A DNA stretch of 64,000 nt from Cervus elaphus. Lineage: Eukaryota; Chordata; Mammalia; Artiodactyla; Cervidae. Shown here one piece after another: positions 54,753 to 64,000 of this stretch (its first letter is position 1; every line of letters begins with the position of its first letter). The stretch is taken from the NCBI RefSeq assembly GCF_910594005.1, contig NC_057824.1, positions 26,873,314 to 26,937,313 of the forward strand, read 5' to 3'. The notes beneath the pieces are model-generated. The model did not search any database, was not told the origin of the DNA, and saw nothing but the letters and a program-made list of their open reading frames with translations. Position numbers and translations under genes: made by a program.

Positions 54753-55520
54753 TGCTAATGTCTTGAGACAAACTTTTCTTTATATGAGATAATGCACATC
54801 TTTAACATTTAAGCTATTTTAAGTTAGACTTTCTTGTTACTTACAACTGAGGGCATCCTAATTCATACACATGGTCATCAGGGTATTATAGTCTGGCTTA
54901 GAGCAAGTCAACATGAGGCAAAACCAATGGGATTTTCAGAGGCAACCTGTTAATATAATATAAGGCACACCTGGATAATAGTAATACCATCACCAGTTAA
55001 TTTCACTGGAGTGTGTCTATATCTGCAGTTTCAGTGTGGGTGGAGCAGAAAAGTCCCAAGTTAGGAGTATGGAGATACGGTTTTGATGTTTCATCCTGTC
55101 AATACTTTACTGTGGGAACTTGAGGAGGTCACTCAACTATGCTGAGCTTCTAATTCCTTGTCTGAAATAGAAACCAAATAAAAATTCACCCAATTTCTAG
55201 TGCTTTGGAGAAATTCCATGAAAAATCTTAACTGGGACTGAAACCCAGTTAAAATGGTTTAAGGAAAAGACAGAAAGAAAATTCATTTTGAGAAGAAGAC
55301 AGTACCACACGCACAGATGAAATGCTGAGCTAGACGGTTACTTAGGCTGCTGGTGGGAGGAGGGCACATATGCAGGTTGCTTAGTCCAGTCTTCAGAGGA
55401 GGAATATTTCCCAACTCAAATCTTAGAGAATGGGACTTAACCAGGCAATGAGTAGAGGAAAGAGTGTTCTGGTCTAAAGGAACAACATACAGGTGGGGAA
55501 CCACGTAAAACACAGCCATG
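54753..55520. other. Unassigned sequence
   Basis: No gene or nameable repeat in about 770 bp. Confidence 0.45.
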
Positions 55521-55524
55521 AGTG

Positions 55525-55573
55525 TTGGTGCATGTGTGTGCATGCAAGTGTGCACACACATGTGTGTGTGTTT
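55525..55573 (+). repeat. (TG)n-type degenerate microsatellite
   Basis: Interrupted TG/CA units (catgtgtgtgcatgcaagtg, tgcacacacatgtgtgtgtg) with alternating purine-pyrimidine character. Confidence 0.88.
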
Positions 55574-55585
55574 ATGATAGAGTGT

Positions 55586-55856
55586 GGCTGCTGCTAAGTC
55601 ACGTCAGTCATGTCCGACTCTGTGCAACCCCATAGACGGCAGCCCACCAGGCTCCTCCATCCCTGGGATTCTCCAGGCGAGAACACTGGAGAGGGTTGCC
55701 ATTTCCTTCTCCAGTGCATGAAAGTGAAAAGTGAAAGTGAAGTCACTCAGTCGTGTTCGACTCTTCGCAATCCCATGGACTGTAGCCTACCAGGCCCCTC
55801 CGTCCATGGGATTTGCTAGGCAAGAGTACTGGAGTGGGTCGCCATTGCCTTCTCCC
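55586..55856 (-). mobile_element. BOV-A2 dimeric SINE, antisense
   Basis: Two related units joined by gcatgaaagtgaaaagtgaa. Diagnostic pieces are catagacggcagcccaccag and gcctaccaggcccctccgtc. The exact 12-bp duplication atgatagagtgt lies at 55574-55585 and 55857-55868, marking a fairly recent insertion. Confidence 0.96.
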
Positions 55857-55868
55857 ATGATAGAGTGT

Positions 55869-56175
55869 TGGCCACTAGATAAACTGTTCAATGTTAGCAA
55901 CGAGTAACAATGAGTAAGTCAGGTGGGAGATGGCGCTGGGACAGGTCATCAGAGACCACCTCACATAAGGCAGATTCCATGACAAGCTAAGATCTGTGTA
56001 GCTTCCTTTTACACTGTGCAGGAAGTGAGAAAAATTCGCCCTCAAGCAGACTTTAAACCCATCGGGTACTTAAATGAACAAAAATGGCTATCACTCATTC
56101 TTTCCTAGGCTTACAAGCTACACAATTTCCCTTTGCTTTTAGTCTACTTTTCTTTTCCTGTATCCGCCATTCACC
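55869..56175. other. Unassigned sequence
   Basis: Nothing nameable; 55905-55990 may be weak antisense L2. Confidence 0.35.
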
Positions 56176-56738
56176 AGGTGAATGCCTTTTTTATATATTT
56201 TATTAGATTTTCCTTTCAAGTTACACAATGCATGCTTATGACAACAAGTCAAAATCAGAGTTGTACAAAGAAAAGGGCAACTGTTTCTCTCTTCTCATTC
56301 AATTCTTGTCAACCTTCCACCAAAGAAACAGGCTAACACACATATTTGATGTATGATCTTTTACATCTACATTCATCCAACCATATGTAAACATAGTCAC
56401 ATACATAAAGTTATTTTTCAAATAACTAGATCACACTATTCCCACTATAGTATACAACTTGCTCACGTTAAGGAATAGAGAGGTAATTAATTTCCCAAAA
56501 TACTGAATAATATTCTGTAAAAGGAGAAATCCAGCCCATCAATTCAACCATCTCTATCAGTAGATGATATGGAATTTGCTTTCTTTTTAACCATTGTTAA
56601 TAATACTTTAATAAACATGCTAACACAGAGATCTTCAGGTACTAATATGCTTCTTTCTGTAAGATTCCTCAAAGTTGGATTTGTAACTTAAGGGGTATTA
56701 ATGTAATTAATTTTACAACTAATTATATATCTAATTAT

Positions 56739-56946
56739 GCATGCTAAGCCACTTCAGTCTTGTTTGACTCTTTGCAACTCCATGGACTGTAGCCTGCCAA
56801 GCTCCTCTGTTGATGGGATTCTTCAGGCAAGAATACTGGAGTGGGTTGCCATGCAGGGAATCTTCCTGACCCAGGGATCGTGCCTGCATCTCTTACTTCT
56901 GCACTGGCATGTGGGCTCTTTACCACTAGTGCCCCCTGGGAAGCCC
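56739..56946 (-). mobile_element. Bov-tA SINE, antisense
   Basis: gcatgctaagccacttcagt to ccccctgggaagccc, with a small deletion after gggttgccatgc. Confidence 0.92.
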
Positions 56947-56973
56947 ATATTTAATTATATAACTAATATAATT

Positions 56974-57188
56974 ATTGCTGTTGTTTAGTCACTAAGTTGT
57001 ATCCAATTCTTTTGCAGCCCCACAGAATGTGGCCTGCCAGGCTCTTCTGTCCTTGGGATTTCCCAGGCAAGAATACTGGAATGGGTTGCCATTTCCTTCT
57101 CCAGGGGATCTTCTTGACCCAGGAATCAAACCCATGTCTCCTGTGTTGGCAGGTGGATTCTTTACCACTGAGCTACCAGGGAAGCCCA
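56974..57188 (-). mobile_element. Bov-tA SINE, antisense
   Basis: ttgctgttgtttagtcacta to ctaccagggaagccc. It lies 27 bp beyond the previous copy in the same orientation. Confidence 0.92.
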
Positions 57189-57340
57189 ATTAATATAAAT
57201 ATAATTAATTTTTATAGACACTGCCAGATTAATTTCCTAAAAGATTATAGCATTATATTTGTACCGCAAATTTTTTAAAGTGAAGTGTCAACTAGAAGAC
57301 GCCATTTTTTAATCTATCAGATTGGCAAGCATTGGCTAGG

Positions 57341-57800
57341 GTAAGGGGAGAAGGATTAGTGCCTTTGAGGATCTTGGAAAAAATGGTGAGCTACCTAAAC
57401 GGTGGAGTATCCTTAGGTATTCCCTGCAGTCTGATACTTAAGAACTGTACTAGAGAACCTAGTTTGAATCTGGCTACTCAAGAAGGCCATGGCTTATGCA
57501 TGACGAATCACAGAAAAAGTGGTCCCGAATCTATTTTAGCTCAAGGTCATTCCCTATTCCCTGCCCTTCTTCTGTTCCTTGAATAAGCCATAAACCCTCC
57601 CATCTCCCAAATCTTTGCTTAAGCTGTCTCCTTTTTTGCAGGTTTCCATTCTTCTCCCAACTTATATGCTCATGTCAAATCCTTACTCTTAGTTCAAGAT
57701 GAATCTCAGCTTCCACATTTTCCAAGGAGCCTCCAAATGTCTACAGTGAAATGAATCTCCTTCTCTACCATTTGCCTGAACAAGATCAACTACTCATTCC
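57341..57800 (+). mobile_element. Unassigned sequence, then L2-like fragment
   Basis: 57341-57590 shows nothing nameable. 57600-57790 (aatctttgcttaagctgtct, tccaaggagcctccaaatgt) resembles the L2 3' region in sense. Confidence 0.4.
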
Positions 57801-57804
57801 ATCA

Positions 57805-58010
57805 TTTATGATGGGCCAGGCATCACCATGTACTTTGTATGCATTATCTTATTGACTCCCAGTAATTTTATTAGGTATTTTATGGTATTATATGTATTTT
57901 AAAGGTAAGGAAACTAAGGCTCAAAATGGTGAAGTTACCAGACCAAGGACACACAGCCAGTAAGTGTTGGAACTGGGTATTATATGCAACTCTGACTTCA
58001 GAGTTCAGGC
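57805..58010 (-). mobile_element. MIR SINE, antisense
   Basis: gatgggccaggcatcaccat, ggtaaggaaactaaggctca, ggacacacagccagtaagtg, then a diverged 5' part, abutting L1 at about 58011. Confidence 0.8.
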
Positions 58011-58227
58011 TCATCACTTCACACCAGTCAGAATGGCCATCATCAAAAAATCTACTAACAGTAAATGCTGGAGAGGATATGGAGAAAAGGGAAGCCTCCT
58101 ACACTGTTGATGGAAATGTAAACTGATACAGCCATTATGGAGAACAATATGGAGATTTCTTAAAAAAACTAGGAATAAATCTACCATGTGACCCAGCAAT
58201 CCTACTACTGGGCATAACCCTTCTAAA

Positions 58228-58430
58228 GGGCTTCCCAACTGGTGCAGTTGGTAAAGAATCCTATCAATGCAGGAGACGCAAGTGACGTGGGTTCGACCCC
58301 TGGGGTCAGGAAGACCTCCTGGAGTAGGAAGAGGCAACTCACTCCCATATTCTTGCCTGGGAAATTTCATGCAAAGAGGCCCCTGGCAGGCTATGGTCCA
58401 TGGGGTCATGAAGAGTCAGACATAACTGAG
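58228..58430 (+). mobile_element. Bov-tA SINE inside L1, with microsatellite tail
   Basis: Sense copy (gggcttcccaactggtgcag to acataactgagcgcacgc) whose tail has become a (CA)n run at 58431-58483. The flanking L1 sequence is duplicated over 38-55 bp (58190-58227 and 58484-58538), longer than usual. Confidence 0.92.
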
Positions 58431-58434
58431 CGCA

Positions 58435-58483
<49 letters not shown>
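58431..58483 (+). repeat. (CA)n microsatellite
   Basis: About 21 perfect CA units at 58439-58482, preceded by cgcacgcg. Likely length-polymorphic; it makes a false Thr-His repeat reading. Confidence 0.97.
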
Positions 58484-58485
<2 letters not shown>

Positions 58486-58658
58486 CTCAGCAATCCTACT
58501 ACTGGGCATATACCCTGAGAAAGCCACACTTCTAAAAGACATATATATGATGTTTACTGCAGCACTATTTATAATAGCCAGGACAAGAAAGCAACCTAGA
58601 TGTCCATCTACAGATGAATGGACAAAGAAGATGTGGAAGAAATACACAATGGAATATT

Positions 58659-59259
58659 CAGTTCAGTTCAGTTCAGTTCAGTCACTCAGTTGTGTCCGAC
58701 TCTTTGTGACGCCATGAATCGCAGCACACCAGGCCTCCCTGTCCATCACAAACTCCCGGAGTTTACTCAAACTCACGTCCACTGAGTCGGTGATGCCATC
58801 CAGCCATCTCATCCTCTGTTGTCCCCTTCTCCTCCTGCCCCCAATCCCTCCCAGCATCAGAGTCTTTTCCAATGAGTCAACTCTTTGCATGAGGTGGCCA
58901 AAGTATTGGAGTTTCAGCTTCAGCATCAGTCCTTCCAGTGAATACCCAGGACTGATCTCCTTTAGGATGGACTGGTTGGATCTCCCTGCAGTCCAAGGGA
59001 CTCTCAAGAGTCCTCTCTAACACCACAGTTCAAAAGCATCAATTCTTCAGCACTCAGCTCTCTTTATAGTCCAACTCTCACATCCATACATGACCACTGG
59101 AAAAACTATAGCCTTGACTAGAGGGACCTTTGTTGGCAAAGTAATGTCTCTGCTTTTTAATATGCTGTCTAGGTTGGTCATAACTTTCCTTCCAAGGAGT
59201 AAGCGTCTTTTAATTTCATGGCTGCAATCACCATCTGCAGTGATTTTGGAGCCCAAAAC
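58659..59259 (-). mobile_element. BovB LINE, antisense 3' fragment inside L1
   Basis: Starts with four CAGTT units and ends gattttggagcccaaaac. The flanks atggaatatt (58649-58658) and atggactatt (59260-59269) form a 10-bp duplication with one difference. Minus-strand open stretches at 58678-59007 and 59047-59256 encode the RT C-terminus. Confidence 0.95.
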
Positions 59260-59819
59260 ATGGACTATTACTCAGCCATAAAAAAGAATGCATGTGAGGC
59301 AGTTCTAATGAGGTGGATGAACCTAGAACCTGTTATGCAGAGTGAAGTAAGTCAGAAAGAGAAAAAAAAATACTGTATATAAATGTGTATATATGGAATC
59401 TAGAAAAATGGTATTGATGAAAGTATCTGCGTGGAAGGAGAGAACGGACCTATGGCCACAATCAGGGAAGGGGAGGGTGGGATGAAAGGAGAGAGTGGCG
59501 CTGACATATACACACTGCCATGTGCGAAATAGATAGCTGGCTGGGAGCTGCTATATAACGCAGGGACTCTGGCCTGGCAGTCTGTGATGACCTAGAGGGG
59601 TGGGATGAGGGGAGACAGGTGATGTATGTATAATTATGATTGACTTGCATTGTTGTATGGCAGAAACCAACACAACACTGTAAAGCGATTTTCCTCCAAT
59701 TAAAAAAAAACTTTTCTTAAAGTTCAGACTTCTGTCATCATCCAATGCCACATAATAAAAGAAGAATTTCACTGAGTAAGGTTGACTTCCATAGCAGACT
59801 GCCTGGGTCATTGCTTTGT

Positions 59820-61254
59820 AAACACTGCCTGCTATAGATGAATTTGTTTTCTACATCTTCTAAGGGATCTTGCTTCACCAATGAATCTTATGAATGGAGC
59901 AGAGTTGTCAAAGCCCTACAGTAAACGGCATGCAGTGTGATGTTACCAGAATTCAAGCTTTCTGTTGCTAATTTTTCACTGGGTTGCAAGCTTTAATTTA
60001 ACTGTCAGACCCTGGGTCTTTTGCCAGCGCTAATGGAGGACTATGGCAGTGATGGTAATTATTTCCAGACTCTGGTACCTCCTTCGTTTACTTTCTGGTC
60101 ACAAATATTCAGCAGCTTCAAGCTAATTTCCTTTCTTATTTTCCTCATTAGTTTGCAAACTCCTACTGTCAATGACAACAAGCAACCCATCTGATAAAAA
60201 TGTCAACATGGAGTGTTCAAAATATTAAAACTGTCAAATAAAAATTGTGTTTTTACAAGGCAGTCTAACCACGTCATGCATATGCGGAAATCACTTTCTA
60301 AAGACAGATTATATAGGTCAAAAGTTGTTGGGATATTTTTTTTAACTCACAAAAACAAACCCACCATGACAAAGTCTTCTGGATAATGTTTTGATGTCTT
60401 GAAAATCAACTTCCAAACTACTCTGGACAAATCTGATTAAAATGCTAGTGTCAAATGTCCTTGCTTCCAATAAAAACCACAGGTTTTCTACTCACAGTGA
60501 AATTAATAGGAGAATTACCCAAAAGAAGATATAAGAATTTGACTTTATTTATATTTCATTCTTCCCACCATTTAACAATGTGGACAGAAGATGGAGCTTG
60601 TCAACTAATACTTGTTATCAGGAGTGCTATTCATTCACGAATCTCAGAGGCTGAACACCCTGATTCAAATTGCTAGGTAGCAACTCAAGTTGTGCATGGG
60701 AATAAAAGCACCAAAGATAATTGAAAGGCAGAGAAGAGAGGTGATTGACCTCGGGTGGAACTGAGCTGCACAAACAGACAAAGACTGAACTGCAAATGGG
60801 TAATTTTAAAAGGAATTTGGAGGAGGAAAAATCCTCCCAAATGAAAGACTTTCCAAATAGACACTGGCATGTTTGCAACGCTAGTTTAAAGAAAAGAAGC
60901 CATTCAGAGGGGCCTTTATCTTCCACTTAGCTCAACTCAAAAGGCTCAAACCAAGAGAACTTGGATGTGTGTCTTAGGGAAGCCAAGTCTCTTGTGATAA
61001 AGGGAAAGAAAAGTTAGTAAAAGATGATACAAGAGGAAACAGTCATGTCTGGGAAAATAGCTCATGTACACACATACACATGCAAAGAGAAAAACAGACA
61101 TACCATGTGTATTGGTTTTGTGTGTATATGAGGAAGACACTGAAAAAGAAGGAGACAAAGATAAAAAGGCAGACATAAGCAGAGATAACAACAAAGACAG
61201 AAACAAATAGAAATTAGGATAGAAATAGCCAAACGCTGAGATCAAGACAGAGAG
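59820..61254. other. Low-repeat sequence, candidate conserved non-coding DNA
   Basis: I recognise no transposon in about 1.4 kb, the quietest stretch near the 3' end. No open frame has a recognisable domain. 61060-61255 is rich in short CA- and AGA-type repeats. Confidence 0.4.
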
Positions 61255-61259
61255 ACACA

Positions 61260-62273
61260 AATCACAAATGCTAGAGAGAATGCAGAAAAAAGGAACCCTC
61301 CTATACTTTTGGTGGGCATATAAATTGGTGCAGCCACTATGGAAAATGATATGGAGGTTTCTTTAAAATCTAAAAGTTGCCATATGATCTAGCAATCCCT
61401 CTTCTGGGCATATATCCAGAGAAACTCTAATTTGAAAAGATATATGCACCCCAATGTTCATAGCAGAGCCACTATTCACAATAGCCAAGAAATGGAAGTA
61501 ACGTAGGTTATCCATCAACAGATGAATGGTTAGAGAAGATGAACTTCTCTATGGAATGTGTATATACACACACATACACACAATGGAATACTACTCAGTC
61601 ATAAATAAGAACGAAATTTTGCCATCTGCAGCAACATGGATAGACTTGGGGAGCATTATGATAAGTGAAATATGTCAGACATAGAAAGAAAAATACCATG
61701 CCAATTACATACGTAATCTAAAAACTTAGATTAACTTATTTACAAAATAGAAACAGACACTCAGAAACAGAAAACAAATGTATGATTACCAAAGAAGGAA
61801 GAGAGTGGAAGAGGGATAAATTAGGAGTTGGGATTAGCAGATATAAACAATTATGTACAAAATAGACATACAGCAAGGTCCCTACTGTATAACACAGGGA
61901 ACTGTATTCAATATCCTATAATAAGCCATAATGGAAAAGAATATATATATATATATGTATTAATATAACTGAATCACTTTGCTATACACCAGAAACTAAC
62001 ACAACATTGTAAATCAACTATGTACATGTGTGTGTTAGTCACTCAGTCATGTCCAACTCTTTGCGACCCCATGGACTGTAGCCTGCCAGGCTCCTCTGTC
62101 CACGGAATTCTCCAGGCAAGAACACTGGAGAGGGTTTCCATTCCCTTCTCCAGGGGATCTTCCGGACCCAGTGACTGAACCTAGGTCTCCTGTATTGCAG
62201 GCAGATTCCTTACCTTCTCAGCCACCAGGGAAGCAACAAATATTTCAGTTTAAAAAAGAAAAAAAAAAAAAAG
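61260..62273 (+). mobile_element. Artiodactyl L1 3' region, sense, split by Bov-tA
   Basis: 61260-62030 runs from late ORF2 (tggtgcagccactatggaaa, cagcaacatggatagacttg) to the terminus (ctgaatcactttgctataca, acaacattgtaaatcaacta). The tail resumes at 62238-62273 (atttcagtttaaaaaag, then poly(A)). Confidence 0.9.
62031..62237 (-). mobile_element. Bov-tA SINE, antisense, inside L1
   Basis: gttagtcactcagtcatgtc to agccaccagggaagc, full length. Confidence 0.93.
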
Positions 62274-62660
62274 AGAGAGACAGACAAGAGATTGAAATAA
62301 GAGTGAGACAGACAGAGGCCAGAAACATAAGTAGAGGAAGAAGGAAATAATGTATTTGTGAAAGATAATTGCATATCTGCATAGTCAGGACATCATACTA
62401 TTTTGCATATTTTCTGCCTGAGTACAGCTTAGCAGCCAGAAATAAAGAAACCAAGAGGTCAAATGAGATTATTAAATATTCGGTGAAATGGGCAAGAGAG
62501 GTTTTCAAACTGCCCAAGAGCAATTCCTGGAAAGAAAGTCAGAATTCCTTGTCACTATAACAAGACTGAAACACGTTTGCTTGTTTAAATTGCCAGGGTC
62601 AAAAGAGTTTGAAAACCAACATTGGGTTGGTACTTAATTTTACTGAAAAACTTATGCATA
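62274..62660. other. Unassigned sequence
   Basis: Begins with an AGAGAGAC tract, then nothing nameable. Confidence 0.45.
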
Positions 62661-62667
62661 TATAATA

Positions 62668-62930
62668 GTAACAGCTAAGAGCTAGTGGGTGCTTACTATG
62701 AGTTAGGCATTAGTTTAAGTACCTACATGGATTAACCCACCTAATCATCATTACAGCTGATTGAGGTAAGTTCCACTATTATCATCCTCATTTTGCCCAT
62801 GAGGAAACAGAGTCACAAAAGGATTAAATAACTTGCCCAAAGTTACACAGCTTGTAGCCTAGGAGCCGAGATATAATTAAGGCAGACTGGAGGTCAGATT
62901 CTACACTCTTAATGCCTGCACCACACTGAT
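62668..62930 (-). mobile_element. MIR SINE, antisense, nearly full length
   Basis: gtgcttactatgagttaggc, attatcatcctcattttgcc, catgaggaaacagagtcaca, ttgcccaaagttacacagct, then ctacactcttaatgcc: complete MIR order in reverse. Confidence 0.88.
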
Positions 62931-63090
62931 CTTCCTTGCTAGGTTATACTGTACATTTATGTGTTTCTATATGTTCCACAAAATAGAGTGCCATGAAAAT
63001 TTCCAAAGAAATAAAATATGCTATGATCAAAACATATATTTTCAGGACTTCCCTGGTGGTCGAGAGATTAAGAATCCACCTGCCAATGCA

Positions 63091-63385
63091 GGGGGAAATG
63101 AAAGTGAAAGTCGCTCAGTCGTGTCTGACTCTTTGTGACCCCATGAACTATACAGTCCATGGAATTCTCCAGGCCAGAATACTGGAGTGGGTAGCCTTTC
63201 CTTTCTCCAGGGGATTTTCCCAACCCAGGTCTCCCACATTGCAGGCAGATTCTTTACCAGCTGACCAAAAATACTGGAGGAGGTAGCCTATCCCTTCTCC
63301 AGAGGATCTTCTCAAGCCAGGAATCAAACCAGGGTCTCCTGCATTGCAGGTGGATTCTTCACCAACTGAGCTATCAGGGAAGCCC
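63091..63385 (-). mobile_element. BOV-A2-like SINE dimer, antisense, inside CHR
   Basis: Two Bov-A-related units: 63098-63265 (gtgaaagtcgctcagtcgtg) and 63266-63385 (cagaggatcttctcaagcca). The exact duplication tgccaatgca lies at 63081-63090 and 63386-63395. A second unit lacking the usual 5' part suggests a dimer variant. Confidence 0.9.
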
Positions 63386-63639
63386 TGCCAATGCACAGAC
63401 AATAGGCACTCAGGGAACCCAGGGGAAATAGGTTCAATTCCTGGTCCAGGAAGATTCCAATGCTGCGGAGCAACTAAACCCCAGCACCACAACAACTGAG
63501 CCCAAGCTCTAGAGCCCATGAGCTGCAACTACCAAGTGTGCATGCCTAGGGTCTGTGCTCTAGAGGGACAGAAGCCACCGCAATAAGAAGCCTGGACACC
63601 ACAACTGAGAGCAGCCCCCACTCACTGCATCCAGAGAAA

Positions 63640-63682
63640 GCCTGCATGTAGCAACAAAGTAACTTTGTTGCTACATGCAGGC
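63640..63682. repeat. Perfect 21-bp-arm palindrome in CHR SINE
   Basis: Arms at 63640-63660 and 63662-63682 are exact reverse complements around one central A. The right arm overlaps a direct repeat (63655-63675 and 63682-63702). Confidence 0.97.
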
Positions 63683-63760
63683 AAAGTAACTTTGTTGCTA
63701 CAACCACAGCCAAAAATAATTAATTAAAAATCTTTTAGGTGAACTGCCCAGTTAGTGCTG

Positions 63761-63968
63761 GGGCTTCCCTCATAGCTCAGTTGGTAAAGAATCTACCTGC
63801 AATGCAGGAGACCCGGATTTAATTCCTGGGTCAGGAAGATCCCCTGGAGAAGGAAATGGCAACCCACTCCAATGTTCTTGCCAGGAGAATCCAATGGACA
63901 GAGGAGCCTGGCAGGCTACAGTCCATGGGGTTGCAAGAGTCAGACATGACTTAGTGACTAAATTACCA
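63761..63968 (+). mobile_element. Bov-tA SINE
   Basis: Full-length sense copy, gggcttccctcatagctcag to acatgacttagtgactaaat. Confidence 0.93.
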
Positions 63969-64000
63969 TCAAACCGGTTAAATTTTCTTTATGATAGAAC

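Larger units (their letters stand above)
56176..57340 (-). mobile_element. Old L1M, antisense, carrying two Bov-tA copies
   Basis: Blocks such as accattgttaataatacttt, aataaacatgctaacacaga and, after the SINEs, gacactgccagattaatttc read as reversed L1M 3' ORF2 sequence. Strongly decayed. Confidence 0.65.
58014..59712 (+). mobile_element. L1 3' region, sense, carrying a SINE and a BovB
   Basis: L1 pieces at 58014-58227 (cagtcagaatggccatcatc), 58484-58658 (gactcagcaatcctactact, tttataatagccaggacaag) and 59260-59712 (ttactcagccataaaaaaga, ctagaggggtgggatgag, gcgattttcctccaattaaa) read continuously once the inserts are removed. Confidence 0.92.
63046..63727 (+). mobile_element. CHR-type SINE, sense, split by a dimeric SINE
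   Basis: Head at 63046-63090 (ggacttccctggtggtcgag), body at 63396-63727 (ctggtccaggaagattccaa, aagctctagagcccatgagc, gagaaagcctgcatgtagca). The body contains a perfect palindrome absent from other CHR copies here. Confidence 0.92.

Noticed and set aside
58242..58535. A Thr-His repeat protein
   Set aside because: This is the (CA)n microsatellite at the tail of a Bov-tA SINE.
1..64000. A CRISPR-like array or other prokaryotic system from the many repeated blocks
   Set aside because: Repeats are dispersed, of varying length and orientation, and belong to ruminant SINE and LINE families; no regular spacing or cas-like gene exists.

Overview
The window is intergenic or intronic nuclear DNA from a ruminant, almost certainly a bovid. 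I find no protein-coding gene, no functional RNA gene and no CRISPR array. The diagnosis rests on the repeats: about a dozen copies of the RTE-type LINE BovB, more than twenty tRNA-Glu-derived Bov-tA SINEs, dimeric BOV-A2 SINEs, the artiodactyl CHR-type SINE, and young L1 elements with the bovine L1 3' end. Older mammalian repeats lie beneath them (L2, MIR, MLT1 LTRs, L1M, hAT and mariner DNA-transposon relics). Longer open reading frames with a recognisable product are decayed BovB reverse transcriptase or endonuclease; most others are repeat translations. Family names come from remembered consensus sequences, not from a search.

Layout. 0-9 kb: an internally deleted BovB with a perfect target duplication, SINEs, L1 tails, a complete MLT1 LTR, a mariner MITE, and an L2 split by BovB. 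9-19 kb: a young L1 inside a SINE, a solo LTR inside a DNA-transposon relic, a BovB inside an L1M, and a second solo LTR inside a MIR. 19-33 kb: SINE pairs, L2 pieces split by BovB and L1, two RT-bearing BovB copies, and an L1 with an inverted 5' part. 33-47 kb: less repeat-dense sequence (36.6-38.7, 42.3-43.0 and 43.3-44.6 kb) between MLT1 LTRs and SINEs. 47-58 kb: a twin-primed L1, a long-tailed antisense L1, an old L1M 5' region, hAT relics, an LTR-like block and a BOV-A2. 58-64 kb: an L1 3' end split by a SINE and a BovB, a quiet stretch at 59.8-61.2 kb, another L1, and a CHR SINE carrying a nested dimer and a perfect short palindrome.

Nothing works together as a pathway. The interest lies in insertion history: several exact target-site duplications and nestings give a relative chronology (L2/MIR/MLT1/L1M oldest, then CHR and LTRs, then BovB, Bov-tA and L1). 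I did not find an undescribed biological system. The least explained sequence is the non-repetitive stretches, some of which could be conserved non-coding elements.
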